DNA of 64,000 nt from Stenotrophomonas maltophilia (GCF_900186865.1 NZ_LT906480.1:3304001-3368000); one strand, 5' to 3'. Positions 14,954-25,558 are shown, counted from the stretch's first letter. Notes: a model not told the origin generated them from the letters alone. Numbers and translations: made by a program.

Positions 14954-17900
14954 ATGAAGCGAATGCTGATCAACGCCACGCAGGCTGAAGAGCTGCGTGT
15001 TGCCATCGTGGATGGCCAGTCGTTGTATGACATCGACATCGAACAGCCGTCGAAGGAACAGAAGAAGTCCAACATCTACAAGGGCCGGATCTTCCGCATC
15101 GAGCCCTCGCTGGAAGCGGCCTTCGTCGAGTACGGCGGTGGCCGCCATGGCTTCCTGCCGCTGAAGGAAATCTCCCGCGACTACTTCCAGGCCGGTGTCG
15201 ACCACAACAAGGCCGGCATCCGCGAGCTGCTGAAGGAAGGCCAGGAGATCGTCGTCCAGGTCGACAAGGAAGAGCGTGGCAACAAGGGCGCCGCCCTGAC
15301 CACGTTCATTTCGCTGGCCGGCCGCTACATGGTGCTGATGCCGAACTCGCCCAGCGCCGGCGGTGTGTCGCGCCGCATCGAGGGCGAAGACCGGGCCGCG
15401 CTGAAGGACGCCCTGGACAAGCTGAACATCCCCGACGACATGGGCGTGATCATCCGTACCGCCGGCGTCGGCCGCGATGCGGAAGAGCTGCAGTGGGACC
15501 TGGACTACCTGCTCAATGTCTGGCGCGCCATTGCCGAAGCGGCACTGAGCAAGCCCGCCCCGTTCCTGATCTACCAGGAATCGCGCCTGATCGTGCGCGC
15601 CCTGCGTGACTACCTGCGCGCCGACATCGGCGAGATCCTGGTGGACACCGAGGAGATGTACGAGCACGCCCGCGAATTCATGCAGCAGGTGATGCCGCAG
15701 ACCCTGCGCAAGCTCAAGCACTACAAGGACGACATTCCGCTGTTCAACCGCTTCCAGATCGAATCGCAGATCGAAGGCGCCTACGAGCGCAACGTGCGCC
15801 TGCCGTCGGGCGGCTCGATCGTGGTCGACCAGACTGAAGCGCTGACCGCCGTCGACGTGAACTCCTCGCGCGCCACCAAGGGCAGCGACATCGAGGACAC
15901 CGCGTTCCAGACCAACCTGGAAGCGGCCGAGGAAGTGGCCCGCCAGCTGCGCCTGCGTGACCTGGGCGGCCTGGTGGTGATCGACTTCATCGACATGGCC
16001 TCCAACAAGCACCAGCGCGAAGTCGAGAACCGCCTCGCCAACGCGCTGAAGTACGACCGCGCGCGCGTGCAGGTGGGCCGCATCTCGCGCTTCGGCCTGC
16101 TGGAAATGAGCCGCCAGCGCCTGCGCCCGAGCCTGGGTGAATCCAGCCAGATCGTCTGCCCGCGTTGTGACGGCCACGGCCGCATGCGCAGCGTCGAGTC
16201 GCTGTCGCTGTCGATCATCCGCGTGGCTGAAGAGCATGCGATGAAGGATAACACCGGGCAGGTGCTGGTGCAGGCCCCGGTGGAGATCGCCAATTACCTG
16301 CTGAACGAGAAGCGCAGCGCCCTGCGCGAGATCGAACAGCGCCACGAGGCGCCGATCGTGATCGTCGCCGACGAGCAGCTGCACACCCCGCACTACACCG
16401 TGACCCGCCTGCGCGAGAACGAGCTGGGTGAAGAAAGCAGCAAGCCCAGCTACCAGCGCGGCACCCCGCGCAAGCTGCCGGTGCACGCGCTGACCAAGGG
16501 CCAGCTGAACATCCCGCCGCCGGCGGTGACCCAGGTCAAGCACACTTCCCCGGCCCCGGTGCGCGAGGAAGTGGAGCCGGTCGCGGCCGCTCCGGCCCCG
16601 GTCGCTGCAGCGCCTGTTGCGCCGGCCCCGGCGGGCGGCGTGATCGGTTGGCTCAAGCGCGTGTTCGGTGGCGAACCGGCGCCCGCGCCGGCACCGGCCG
16701 CCCCGGCTGCACGCCAGCAGCAGGACGGCGGTCGCAAGGACCGCAACAAGGATCGCAACAAGGACCGCAAGGACCGTCGCGACGACAATCGTGGCAATGG
16801 CAACGCGCAGCAGCAGAAGGACGGCGGCAACCGCAAGGACCGCGGCGAGCAGCGCAAGGACGGCCGCAACGGCAACAATGGCAATGCGCAGCAGCAGCCG
16901 CAGCAGGGCAAGCAGAAGGAGCCGCAGCACAAGGATGGCCAGCAGCCGCCGCAGCAGCAGAACAAGCCGCGCAACGAGCAGCAGGGCCAGAACCAGAACC
17001 AGCAACCGAAGCTGAAGCAGCCCAAGCAGCCGCGCCCGCAGCAGCAGGACGGTGACAAGCCGGCCGAGAAGCCGCAGCGCAATGCCGCCGAAGCACCTGC
17101 CGAAGCCGTGACCGCAGCTGCAGCCGTAGCCGCTACGGCCGTCGCCGCCAATGGGGTGAACGCGCAGGAAGCCACCGCGCCTGTCGCCCCGGTCGCCCCG
17201 GTGGAAGCGGCCGCACCGGTCGACACCGCTGCCAATGCGGCCAGTGCGACCGACGTGGTTGCAGTTGCCGGTGAAGAGGCTGCAACCGACGCCAATGGCG
17301 AGCAGGCTGGCGAAGGCGCAACCCGCCGTCGCCGTGGCCGTCGTGGTGGCCGTCGTCGTCGCCGCGGTGGCGCCGAAAACGCCGCCGGCAGCGACGCCCT
17401 GGGTGATGACCAGGACGAGGGTGATGACGGTGATGACGCCGACGGCGCCGAGCCGAACATCGACAGCACTGCCGGCACTGCGCCGGTCGCGGCTGTGCAG
17501 CCCACGCGTTCGCAGCCGGAGTTCGACTTCGATGACGAAGCCGAGCCGGTCGCTGTCGAAGCCGAGAAGCCAGCCCGTGCTGCCGCCGCTGTTGTCGCCG
17601 CGCCGGTTGCCGTGGTGAGCAGCGCTGTGGTCGAAGCCGCCGCCCCGGTCGTGGCTGAAGTGCAGGCACCGGTCGAAGCTGCGAAGACCGAAGCGGTGTC
17701 CTCGCCGGTGCAGACCAGCATGCTCGATGCCATCGACGCCGCGACCCCGGTCCAGCCGGTCGCCGCTGCCGCACCGGTCGCCAACGCCACTCCGGTGGTG
17801 GACGCTGCTGCGCCGGCCATCGAAGCAAAGTCGGTTGTGGCTGAAACGGCCGCGGTGGTTGAAGCCGCTCCGGTGATCGAAGCGAAGCCGGTCGCAGTCG

Positions 17901-18241
17901 AGGCCGCGCCGGTCGTGGAATCGAAGCCGCAGGTGGTTGAAGCAACCCCGGTGGTTGAAACCAAGCCGGTGGCCAGTGAGAGTGCCCCGGTGGTGGAGGC
18001 CGCCCCGGCCGTTGAAGCCACGCCGATCGTCGAGACTGCGCCGATCGTGGAACAGCCGGTCGCTCCGGTGGCGGTCGAAGCCGCACCGATCGAAGCCGCC
18101 GCCCCGAGCGCTGATGCGGTGGTGACGCCGTCGATCGATCCGGTCGCCGATGGCCATGCCGACGCTGCAGCCCAGGCTGCAGAAGCCAAGGCTGATGAAG
18201 AAGACGACGAGGCCGCCAAGCGCACGCCGCCGGCGAACTGA
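14954..18241 (+). CDS. rne: Ribonuclease E
   Basis: Endoribonuclease and degradosome scaffold that processes rRNA and tRNA and starts mRNA decay. The 1095-residue protein has the usual catalytic half: S1 domain (about 38-118), RNase-H-like and DNase-I-like parts with metal ligands Asp301 and Asp344, and the Zn-link CPRC (Cys403, Cys406). The C-terminal half is low complexity. It has a Gln/Asn/Lys/Arg-rich stretch (about 590-720), an Arg-rich RNA-binding patch ([16 protein letters not shown], about 790-805), acidic runs, then a Val/Ala/Pro/Glu tail of imperfect repeats (about 850-1070). ATG at 14954; terminator at 18269. Confidence 0.97.
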   Translation: MKRMLINATQAEELRVAIVDGQSLYDIDIEQPSKEQKKSNIYKGRIFRIEPSLEAAFVEYGGGRHGFLPLKEISRDYFQAGVDHNKAGIRELLKEGQEIVVQVDKEERGNKGAALTTFISLAGRYMVLMPNSPSAGGVSRRIEGEDRAALKDALDKLNIPDDMGVIIRTAGVGRDAEELQWDLDYLLNVWRAIAEAALSKPAPFLIYQESRLIVRALRDYLRADIGEILVDTEEMYEHAREFMQQVMPQTLRKLKHYKDDIPLFNRFQIESQIEGAYERNVRLPSGGSIVVDQTEALTAVDVNSSRATKGSDIEDTAFQTNLEAAEEVARQLRLRDLGGLVVIDFIDMASNKHQREVENRLANALKYDRARVQVGRISRFGLLEMSRQRLRPSLGESSQIVCPRCDGHGRMRSVESLSLSIIRVAEEHAMKDNTGQVLVQAPVEIANYLLNEKRSALREIEQRHEAPIVIVADEQLHTPHYTVTRLRENELGEESSKPSYQRGTPRKLPVHALTKGQLNIPPPAVTQVKHTSPAPVREEVEPVAAAPAPVAAAPVAPAPAGGVIGWLKRVFGGEPAPAPAPAAPAARQQQDGGRKDRNKDRNKDRKDRRDDNRGNGNAQQQKDGGNRKDRGEQRKDGRNGNNGNAQQQPQQGKQKEPQHKDGQQPPQQQNKPRNEQQGQNQNQQPKLKQPKQPRPQQQDGDKPAEKPQRNAAEAPAEAVTAAAAVAATAVAANGVNAQEATAPVAPVAPVEAAAPVDTAANAASATDVVAVAGEEAATDANGEQAGEGATRRRRGRRGGRRRRRGGAENAAGSDALGDDQDEGDDGDDADGAEPNIDSTAGTAPVAAVQPTRSQPEFDFDDEAEPVAVEAEKPARAAAAVVAAPVAVVSSAVVEAAAPVVAEVQAPVEAAKTEAVSSPVQTSMLDAIDAATPVQPVAAAAPVANATPVVDAAAPAIEAKSVVAETAAVVEAAPVIEAKPVAVEAAPVVESKPQVVEATPVVETKPVASESAPVVEAAPAVEATPIVETAPIVEQPVAPVAVEAAPIEAAAPSADAVVTPSIDPVADGHADAAAQAAEAKADEEDDEAAKRTPPAN

Positions 18242-18268
18242 TCGCTCCTTGATAGCGTGAAAACGAAC

Positions 18269-18299
18269 CGGCGGGGATCAATGATCCCCGCCGTTTTTG
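18269..18299 (+). terminator. Rho-independent terminator of rne
   Basis: CGGCGGGGATC-AAT-GATCCCCGCCG followed by TTTTTGT. Confidence 0.93.
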
Positions 18300-18318
18300 T
18301 TTGTGCTTCGGGCCGAAC

Positions 18319-18441
18319 CGTGCCAACCAAGGTTGGCACCCACCTGATGCACGCACAGCGCACTGGTAGAGGCCAACCTTGGTTGGCGCCGTTGATCGAG
18401 TGCACGCGGACACGCCCGTGCCAACCAAGGTTGGCACCTAC
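18319..18441. repeat. Three REP palindromes
   Basis: Copies of the GTGCCAACC/GGTTGGCAC palindrome at about 18319-18343, 18366-18388 (GTAG orientation) and 18418-18441 (CTAC orientation) fill the space between rne and the convergent EEP gene. Confidence 0.88.
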
Positions 18442-18455
18442 CCAAGCGTGTCCCG

Positions 18456-19340
18456 TCAGGGTTTCGGCGCGAACTGCAGGCGGGTCCACACGCCGTAGTG
18501 GTCCGAGGCCCAGCGACCGCTGTCGTCGGGCTGGTCGAACAGGATCTTCGCCTCGCGCGCGACCATCTCGTCCTGCTGGAAGAAGATGTGGTCGATCCGC
18601 GACGGCGCCTGGTAATAGTGGCGGTTGAGCGTACTGACCCCGGACAGATCGGTGTTGACGTGCACGCTGCCGTAACTGTCGCCGTAGTGGCTGCGCAGCT
18701 CGCTCAGATCGCCGGCATCCACCAGTGCATTGAAGTCACCTGCGATCACCACCGGCGCGCCCGCCGACGTCGCGCTGATGAAGCGCAGCAGGTCCTCGAC
18801 CTGGCTGCGACGGATGCGTTGTCCGCTCTCATCACTGCGCTCGTTCAGATGCGTGGCGTAGACGTTTACCGGCGTGCCATCGACGTCGATGCGCAGGTGG
18901 GCCACGGTGCGGTAGTCGTCCAAGGGCTGCAGCAGATGATCCCCCTGGGAAAGGATCGGCCGCCGGGTCAGAAGCGCATTGCCGTAGCGCTTGGGCGCGC
19001 CGACCGCATCGGTGGACACGAACACGTACTTGTAGCCAAGTTGGCTGGCCAGCCATTGCGCCTGGTTTCGCACGTTGCGGCGTTGGATCACCTCCTGCAG
19101 GGCAACCGCATCCGGCTGCAGGCGCTTGAGTTCGGCCAGGATGGTGCGGCGCCGGCGTGGCCAGTCCTCGCGGTCATGATGCAGATTGAAGGTGACCATG
19201 CTCATGCCTGGCGCGGTGGCGACATCAGCCGCTGCCCCGGCGGCTGGATCGGCCGCCATCGCGGCGCCCGGCAGTGCCAATGCAATGGCCAGCCCCAGGG
19301 CGCGCACGATCGTGCGCACTCTTGCCCCCTGCTGCTTCAT
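18456..19340 (-). CDS. Secreted endonuclease/exonuclease/phosphatase family hydrolase
   Basis: A 294-residue EEP-fold protein with an N-terminal signal peptide ending near AAMAA (about 25-30). The catalytic set is complete: TFNLHHD, QEV, YATHLNE, AGDFN, SRIDHIFF and ASDHYG. The family includes metal-dependent nucleases, phosphodiesterases and sphingomyelinases; the substrate cannot be read here. ATG at 19340 follows the stop of the large glycosidase by two bases, with AAGGGG as ribosome site. It is the last gene of the carbohydrate operon, which suggests, without proof, action on a phosphorylated or lipid-linked product. Confidence 0.85.
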   Translation of the reverse strand: MKQQGARVRTIVRALGLAIALALPGAAMAADPAAGAAADVATAPGMSMVTFNLHHDREDWPRRRRTILAELKRLQPDAVALQEVIQRRNVRNQAQWLASQLGYKYVFVSTDAVGAPKRYGNALLTRRPILSQGDHLLQPLDDYRTVAHLRIDVDGTPVNVYATHLNERSDESGQRIRRSQVEDLLRFISATSAGAPVVIAGDFNALVDAGDLSELRSHYGDSYGSVHVNTDLSGVSTLNRHYYQAPSRIDHIFFQQDEMVAREAKILFDQPDDSGRWASDHYGVWTRLQFAPKP

Positions 19341-19342
19341 CG

Positions 19343-22300
19343 TTACTGCCCCTTGCGCTCGGCGCGGCGCACCGCGATCGGTACATCGATCTCGACCCGC
19401 GCCGGCAGCTGGTGCACGTGCAGTTCCTTGTTGACCCATTCGGCCGCTTCGCCGTTGATGGTCGCCTCGCCCGGATCACCGGCGTACGGCCACGGCAACA
19501 CCACGCCACCGAGCGGTGGCACCAGGCCCGGCTGCACCTCCAGCACCAGCTGCTTGTCGCTGCGCTGCAGGCGGTAGTTGAGCTGGCCCTGCGGCGTGCG
19601 CAGGCCCTGCACGGCGATGCCCTCGCCTTGCAGCCAGGCGCTCGGAATGCCGGCGGCCAGCACCAGCGCATCGTCCATGTCACGGCTGTACGCGAACATG
19701 TCCAAGGCCGAGCGCACGAAGTCCGAGGCTACCCAGGCGTGCGGCAGGTCACCGACGAAGAACGGCTTGCGCGGCGTGCGCGAGACCACCTCGGCCCACT
19801 GGTTCCAGGCCTGCGGCGCACGGTCCCTGAAGAAGAACTCGGTGGCCTGCCAGGCACGGTCACGCCAGCCCAGGCGTACGAACGCCGCCACGTTGCGCCA
19901 CTCGTACGGGGTGTAGTCCTTCCACTCACGCTTGCCGTCACGGCGGGCCACGAACTCCTTCCAGTAGCGCTCGAAGGTCGCCTCCAGTGCCTGCTGCGGC
20001 AGTCGGCCCTGCTCGCCGCCCGGCGCCAGCGCGATGGTGGTCGAGGTCGCATCGAAATCGCCCAGCTCGGCCGAGCCCGGCAGGTAGTCGATGTCGTGCT
20101 GCTGCATCGCCGACAGCAGCGAGGCCTGCAGGTCATCACGGAACTGGTCACGCGATCCGGCGATCTGCATCGCCTCGACCTTGCCCAGCTGGGCCGCCAG
20201 CGATGCCGCGTCCTTGTAGCCGCGCAACGCCCAGAAATTATCCCAGTACGAATGCATCGGCTTGGCCGAATAGCCTTCGTGGCTGATCGAGGCCGGCATC
20301 ATCCCGTAGAAGGCAGGATTGCGTGCGCGGTTCTCCTCGGTGCGCTCGCTGGCGCGCAGCTGCTCCATGTAGTTGTAGGCGCCCTGCACGTGCGGCCACA
20401 TCAGCTCGGTGAACGTGCTGTCGCCGGTGTAGCGTCCATACTCGGCAATGCTGTAGATCAGTTCGCCATGGCTGTCGTTCTCCGGTACCGGGTCGCTGCC
20501 GCGCGCGTCGACGCAGCACGGCACCTTGCCGTTCTCGAACTGGTACGGCGCATACCAGTTGATGTAGTCACGCACGGCATCGCTGCGCCCCATGCGCAGC
20601 AGGCCCTCGGAAATCATCGCGCCATCGCGGATCCAGCTGCGCGCGTACGAGCGCGTGCCCGGCTGAAGGCGTGGGCCAACCCGCGAGATCAGCATGTGCG
20701 CGACGGCCGTGCGCAGGGTATCGACCAGTGCCTGGCCCGCAGCCGGCACCTGCAGCGAGACCACGCCCAGCTTCTGCCGCCATTGATCGGCCACCTGCGC
20801 CTGCGCCTTGGCCACGTCCAGCGCCTGCGGCGCCCAGCCACCGGTCTGCGGCAGCACCACCGCCACTTCGCGGCTCTGGCCGGGCTCGAGCTTGATCGTG
20901 TACATCAGCGCACCCGACGCCATGCCGGTGCTGTCCTTCACTGCGGTCGTGGCCGGGTACTTGCCGCTTTCCAGATGCATCGCATCGAGCTTGCCATCGA
21001 ACGTACTGGCAAAGCGCGCATCCGGCGCCTGCAGCGGATAGATGCGCGGCTCACCGTTGACCCGAACCAGCTGTTCGCCCACATCCAGTGCATCGATGCG
21101 GCTGAAGCCACCGACGGTGTTGAGGAACTGGGTGGGCGGGTTGACCTGCCACGGACGGATTGCCAACGCCAGGGTGTACTCGTGGGCGACCTTGTCCGGA
21201 TTGCTCAGCCGGTAGCGGCCGATCAGCTGCGCGCGCTCGGGCGTGCCCTGCACGAAACTGGTCACCGAAAGCCCGGCCTTCTCATGCACCCAGTCGACGG
21301 TGGCGATCGGCAGGTAGTGATCCTGCAGCGACTGGGTGATGGCGACCTTCGACCAGTCCAGCAGCTTGCCATCCAGGCGAATGAACGGCTCGATGCTGAA
21401 GCTGCCCTTGGCCGGCTCCAGCGCGCCATCCTCGCTGATCAGCGCCTGCTCCTGGCCACCATCGAGGCCGAGCAGGGTCCAGTACGGCTGTTCGCCCACA
21501 TAGGCACGCGGCAACGAGCCGCGCGGCAGATCGGCGGCCACCGAGGACAAGAAGGCATTGGGCGTGGCGGCGAAGGCCAGCGGCTTGAGTGCGATGTCAC
21601 GGATGCCATAGCGCCAGTTCGGGCCATCGCGCAGATCGAAACGCACGTAGCGCGCGTCGGTATCCGGCAGCGCCAGCCAATCGCGCCCCCCCGCACCGCC
21701 GGTCACCTCGCGCACAGTGCGCCAGTCCCGGCCATCCTCGGACGTCCGCACGGTGTAGCGATTGGCTTCCAGGTTCGGCAGCCAATCGATCACTACACCG
21801 CCGATCTCGCGGCTCTTGTGCAGGTCCAGGCTGATGGTCTGCTGCTTGACGCCACCGCTGATCCAGAACGTGTCGCTCTTGCCGTCGATCATGCGGTCCT
21901 GCAGCGCGGTGGCCGTATCGGCAATCACTGATGGCACCAACGCCGAATCATCCTGCGGCGGCAGGCCCTGCAGGGTCAGCTTGTCGAAGCACACCGTGCC
22001 GCGGCCACCGACCTTGCTGTAGATCGTGAACTCGACGGCGGCGCTTCGTGCCATCTCCTTCTCGGGCGACGGACCCCACGCCTTGTCGATCTGGCGGCGG
22101 CGGTACTCGACCGGCGTCCACGCCTTGGGGAAGCTGTAGCCGGGCCGGTTGACCCACCAGACGTTGTCGCCGCTGGCATCGATCAACTTGAACTGCAGGT
22201 CGTTGCCCGGCGATTCGCCACGCAGCTGGAATCCGAAGCGGTAATTGACCGGGTATTCGATGTTCAGCGCGCGGCGGATGCCGACGTAGCCGGAGACATC

Positions 22301-22510
22301 GTGGAAGTCATAGTCCAGGCACAGCGCGCGGCCACCACCGGCACCACTGACCGGGCGCAGCGAACCGCTGACCTGGTCGGACAGCACCAGCGTCCAGGCT
22401 GCGATGTCGTCGAAGTCGTCCAGCACCTTCGGTGCCGGCAGCGCCGGAGGTGCGGCGATCGCCAGGGAAGTCCACAACAGGCCCAGTCCAACGGCGATCG
22501 CTCGCTTCAT
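19343..22510 (-). CDS. Large exported glycoside hydrolase with F5/8 type C domain
   Basis: A 1055-residue periplasmic or secreted protein with a signal peptide (1-19). Residues about 25-185 form a carbohydrate-binding-like beta domain (DDFDDIAAWTLV, ending VCFDKLTLQGLPP). About 200-300 is an F5/8 type C (discoidin) domain, seen in TVRTSEDGRDWRTV and DARYVRFDLRD. From about 560 a six-hairpin (alpha/alpha) barrel appears, with SWIRDGAMISEG, NDSHGELIYSIAEYG and YWDNFWALRGY. The barrel resembles GH15/GH63-type enzymes; exact family and substrate are unknown. Overlaps the preceding permease gene by four bases. Confidence 0.82.
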   Translation of the reverse strand: MKRAIAVGLGLLWTSLAIAAPPALPAPKVLDDFDDIAAWTLVLSDQVSGSLRPVSGAGGGRALCLDYDFHDVSGYVGIRRALNIEYPVNYRFGFQLRGESPGNDLQFKLIDASGDNVWWVNRPGYSFPKAWTPVEYRRRQIDKAWGPSPEKEMARSAAVEFTIYSKVGGRGTVCFDKLTLQGLPPQDDSALVPSVIADTATALQDRMIDGKSDTFWISGGVKQQTISLDLHKSREIGGVVIDWLPNLEANRYTVRTSEDGRDWRTVREVTGGAGGRDWLALPDTDARYVRFDLRDGPNWRYGIRDIALKPLAFAATPNAFLSSVAADLPRGSLPRAYVGEQPYWTLLGLDGGQEQALISEDGALEPAKGSFSIEPFIRLDGKLLDWSKVAITQSLQDHYLPIATVDWVHEKAGLSVTSFVQGTPERAQLIGRYRLSNPDKVAHEYTLALAIRPWQVNPPTQFLNTVGGFSRIDALDVGEQLVRVNGEPRIYPLQAPDARFASTFDGKLDAMHLESGKYPATTAVKDSTGMASGALMYTIKLEPGQSREVAVVLPQTGGWAPQALDVAKAQAQVADQWRQKLGVVSLQVPAAGQALVDTLRTAVAHMLISRVGPRLQPGTRSYARSWIRDGAMISEGLLRMGRSDAVRDYINWYAPYQFENGKVPCCVDARGSDPVPENDSHGELIYSIAEYGRYTGDSTFTELMWPHVQGAYNYMEQLRASERTEENRARNPAFYGMMPASISHEGYSAKPMHSYWDNFWALRGYKDAASLAAQLGKVEAMQIAGSRDQFRDDLQASLLSAMQQHDIDYLPGSAELGDFDATSTTIALAPGGEQGRLPQQALEATFERYWKEFVARRDGKREWKDYTPYEWRNVAAFVRLGWRDRAWQATEFFFRDRAPQAWNQWAEVVSRTPRKPFFVGDLPHAWVASDFVRSALDMFAYSRDMDDALVLAAGIPSAWLQGEGIAVQGLRTPQGQLNYRLQRSDKQLVLEVQPGLVPPLGGVVLPWPYAGDPGEATINGEAAEWVNKELHVHQLPARVEIDVPIAVRRAERKGQ

Positions 22511-23343
22511 CCCTTGACGCTCCCCAGCAACAGACCTTGGATGTAGTACCGCTGCAGCACCAGGAACAGCGCCAGCACCGGGACCACGGTGACCACCGCG
22601 CCAGCCATCATCATTTCCACGTCCATGATGTGCTCGCGCGAGAGGGTGGCCAGTGCCACCGGCAAAGTGTAGTGCTCCTGGTCGGTCAGCACGATCAATG
22701 GCCACATGAAATCGTTCCATGCGCCCATGAAGGTGAAGATCGCCAAGGTCACCAGCACCGGCTTGAGCATCGGCAGCACGATCTGGAAGAAGATGCGCAG
22801 CTCCCCTGCCCCGTCGATGCGCGCCGCTTCCAGCAGTTCGTCCGGGATGGAACGCGCGTACTGGCGTACCAGGAAGATGCCGAACACGCTGGCCAGCGCT
22901 GGCACGATCACGCCACCGAAGCTGTTGACCAGGCCCAGCTGCTTCATCAGCAGGAACAGCGGCAGCATCGCCACCTGCGCCGGAATCACCAGCGCCGCCA
23001 TCAGTACCTGGAACAGGCGCTCGCGGCCGACGAAGTTGAGCTTGGCGAAGGCGTAGCCGGCCATGGTGTTGAGCAGCAGCGAACCGACCGTGATGCCGAG
23101 CGACACCAGCAGGCTGTTGGCGAAGTTGCCACCCATGCCAGTGCGCGCGAACAGCTCATGGTAGTTGTGCGTGGTGATGCTGGAAGGCAGCAGCGGCGGC
23201 GGGAAATGGCTGGCCTCGCCCTGCGGCATGAACGAGACCGAGAGCATCCACAACAGCGGTGCCAGGCTGACCAGGGCCAGCACCAGCAACGCACCATTGA
23301 TCAACCACGGGTACCAGCGCGACTGGCCGATTTCACGACTCAT
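22507..23343 (-). CDS. Carbohydrate ABC transporter permease, MalG type
   Basis: A 278-residue inner-membrane protein with six hydrophobic segments. The cytoplasmic EAA loop, EAARIDGAGELRIFFQIVLP (about 185-204), contacts the ATPase. MalG-like features are the N-terminal SRE-x-YPW stretch and the short C-terminus. It pairs with the MalF-type permease immediately upstream, overlapping it by ATGA. No ATPase gene is in this operon or elsewhere in the window, so a shared MsiK/UgpC-type ATPase encoded elsewhere is likely. Confidence 0.92.
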   Translation of the reverse strand: MSREIGQSRWYPWLINGALLVLALVSLAPLLWMLSVSFMPQGEASHFPPPLLPSSITTHNYHELFARTGMGGNFANSLLVSLGITVGSLLLNTMAGYAFAKLNFVGRERLFQVLMAALVIPAQVAMLPLFLLMKQLGLVNSFGGVIVPALASVFGIFLVRQYARSIPDELLEAARIDGAGELRIFFQIVLPMLKPVLVTLAIFTFMGAWNDFMWPLIVLTDQEHYTLPVALATLSREHIMDVEMMMAGAVVTVVPVLALFLVLQRYYIQGLLLGSVKG

Positions 23344-24221
23344 ACCAACTGCCTCTTGCGGCCGAAACGCAGCATCACGGTGGTCACCGCCAGGATGATC
23401 AGGAACAGCAGGAACGCCACGGCGGAGGCGCGTCCCAGGTTCCACCACTTGAAGCCTTCCTCGAACATGAAATACAGCACGCTGACGGTGCTCTGCAGTG
23501 GGTCGCCGCGGGTCATCACGTAGGGTTCGGCGAACAGCTGGAAGTAGCCGGACACGGTAATCACGCCGACCACCAGCAGCACCGGGCCGAGCATCGGCAG
23601 GGTGATGTGCAGGAACTGCTTCCAGCGCGAGGCACCGTCGATGCGCGCGGCCTCGTACAGGTCATGCGGGATCGCCTGCAGGCCGGCCAGGAAGATCACC
23701 ATGTTGTAGCCGAAGTTCTTCCACACCGCGAACAGCATGATGGTCGGCATCGCCCAGTTGGGATCGCCCAGCCAGTCGATCGGGCTGATGCCCAGATGGC
23801 CCAGGCCGTAGTTCACCAGGCCGTAGCTGGTATGGAACAGGTAGCGCCAGATCACCGCCACCGCCACCAGCGTGGTCACCACCGGCGCGAACAGCGCGGT
23901 GCGGAACAACGCCTTGAAGCGTGCGGCCGGCGCATTCAGCAGCATTGCCGCGCCCAGCGACACGCCGATCGACAAGGGCACACCGATCAACACGAAGTAA
24001 GTGGTATTCCACAGCGACTTCCAGAACATCGGTGTCTGCAGCAGATCGATGTAGTTGCCAAGGCCGACAAAGCGCAGGTTGCTGCTGTCAGCCAGGGCAT
24101 ACAGGTCGAAGTCGGTCACGCTCAGCGCCAGCGCCGAAGCCACCGGCAGGCCGAAGAACACGCCCAGCACGATCAGCGAGGGTCCGGCGAAAATCCAGCC
24201 GGCAAGCGAAGTACGTTTCAT
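23340..24221 (-). CDS. Carbohydrate ABC transporter permease, MalF type
   Basis: A 293-residue inner-membrane protein with six membrane segments and the EAA loop EAARIDGASRWKQFLHITLP (about 195-214). It begins MKRTSLAGWIFAGPSLIVL, as is usual for UgpA/MalF-type sugar permeases. ATG at 24221 overlaps the stop of the binding-protein gene (ATGA), and its own end overlaps the MalG-type gene. Forms the membrane channel of the importer. Confidence 0.93.
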   Translation of the reverse strand: MKRTSLAGWIFAGPSLIVLGVFFGLPVASALALSVTDFDLYALADSSNLRFVGLGNYIDLLQTPMFWKSLWNTTYFVLIGVPLSIGVSLGAAMLLNAPAARFKALFRTALFAPVVTTLVAVAVIWRYLFHTSYGLVNYGLGHLGISPIDWLGDPNWAMPTIMLFAVWKNFGYNMVIFLAGLQAIPHDLYEAARIDGASRWKQFLHITLPMLGPVLLVVGVITVSGYFQLFAEPYVMTRGDPLQSTVSVLYFMFEEGFKWWNLGRASAVAFLLFLIILAVTTVMLRFGRKRQLV

Positions 24222-25558
24222 TGCGCGCTCCCGGCGGCCACGGCACTGCTCGATTGCGGCGACGGAACGCGCTGCTGCAGGCGTTGTTGTTCATGCATCC
24301 AGCGGCGCTTTGCCAGCACCTTGTCCACGCGCTGGTCGAGTTCTTCGACGGCCTTGCCCTGCGGCAGGCCACCGCGCACCACCTTCTCGGTGACGATGCG
24401 CATTTCCTGCACGATGCGCTCCCATTCGAGCACCTTCGGCGTCGGCTTGACCCGCTCCAGCTGGTCACGGAACGCTGCGGCCAGCGGATCGTTGGCCAGC
24501 GACGGCGCACTCCACGTGCTGCGGCGTGGCGGCAGGTCGCCGATGATCGAATGGAAACGTGCCTGGATCTGCGGGCGCGACAGGAACTCGATCAGCTTCC
24601 ACGACGCCTCCTTCTGCTGCGACTTGCGGAAGATCACCAGGCTGGTGCCACCGGCGATGCCCGCGCCCGGACCTTCCGGCCCCGGCAGCGCTGCGGTGCC
24701 CCACTGCCCTTCCAGTTCCTTCGGCTGCAGCTTCTTGAACTCGCGGATGTTCCATGGGCCGGAAATGTAGAAGACGTTGAAGCCGCGGAAGAACTCATCC
24801 CAGACGTTTGAGATCTGCGTCTCGGACATCTTCGGCGCCCAGCCCTGCTCGAACATGTTGGCGTAGAACGCCAGCGTGCGGCGGAAGCCGGGGCTGCTGA
24901 AGTTGCCGCGGGTGTCATCATCGCGCAGCAGCGGATCGGGCTGCTGCAGTGCCAGCGACAGCTGCTGCTCGAACTCGTTGATCGGCATCAGCACCGCATA
25001 GCGGTTCGGGCCCTGCATGCGCTTGATCGCTGCCATCTGCTCATCCCACTCCTGCCACGTGCGCGGCGGGTGGTCGTAGCCGGCCTTGGCCAGCAGGTCC
25101 TTGCGGTAGTAGATCAGGCGCGTATCGACATACCACGGCACGCCGACCAGCTTGCCGTGGATCACGTTGGTGTCCCAGATGCCCTGGAAATAATCCTTCT
25201 CATCGACCACGGCAGAGCGATCGACGAACGGCTGCAACGGGGTCAGCGCATCGAGCTCGGCGAACTCCGGCACCCAGGTGTTGCCGAGCTGGCACACGTC
25301 CGGCAGGCCGTCGGCGGCGAACGCGGTCAGCAGCTTTTCGTGCGCAGCGGTCCACGGGATGTTCTGCACGTCCACGTTGATGCCCGGGTTCTCGGCTTCG
25401 AACTCATGGATCAGTTCGCTGACCACCTCGGCTTCCCGGCCCATTGCCCAGAAGCGCACAGTGGTCGTGTCCGGTTCGGTGCGGGCGCAGCCGGCCACGG
25501 CCAGTGCGGCCAGGGCTGGCAGTGTCCAGCGGCGCAGACGGTCGATCCAGTTCGGCAT
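24218..25558 (-). CDS. Extracellular sugar-binding lipoprotein of the ABC importer
   Basis: A 446-residue solute-binding protein of family 1 (MalE/UgpB-like). The signal peptide ends in the lipobox VAGC near residue 24, so the protein is anchored on the periplasmic face. VRFWAMGREAEVVSELIHEFEAENPGI is the typical first strand-helix and GIAGGTSLVIF a conserved hinge region. ATG at 25558 is preceded by the glucoamylase-like gene stop five bases away. The ligand is probably an oligosaccharide released by the upstream enzymes. Confidence 0.92.
   Translation of the reverse strand: MPNWIDRLRRWTLPALAALAVAGCARTEPDTTTVRFWAMGREAEVVSELIHEFEAENPGINVDVQNIPWTAAHEKLLTAFAADGLPDVCQLGNTWVPEFAELDALTPLQPFVDRSAVVDEKDYFQGIWDTNVIHGKLVGVPWYVDTRLIYYRKDLLAKAGYDHPPRTWQEWDEQMAAIKRMQGPNRYAVLMPINEFEQQLSLALQQPDPLLRDDDTRGNFSSPGFRRTLAFYANMFEQGWAPKMSETQISNVWDEFFRGFNVFYISGPWNIREFKKLQPKELEGQWGTAALPGPEGPGAGIAGGTSLVIFRKSQQKEASWKLIEFLSRPQIQARFHSIIGDLPPRRSTWSAPSLANDPLAAAFRDQLERVKPTPKVLEWERIVQEMRIVTEKVVRGGLPQGKAVEELDQRVDKVLAKRRWMHEQQRLQQRVPSPQSSSAVAAGSAQ

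Noticed and set aside
14678..18157. Open frame of about 1159 codons on the minus strand opposite rne
   Set aside because: It reads as Arg/His/Gly-rich nonsense, has no ribosome site and mirrors the strongly biased codons of rne; a usual antisense shadow in high-G+C DNA.
19274..21931. Open frame of about 885 codons opposite the large glycosidase
   Set aside because: Antisense shadow; no domain, and the minus strand has signal peptide and ordered domains.
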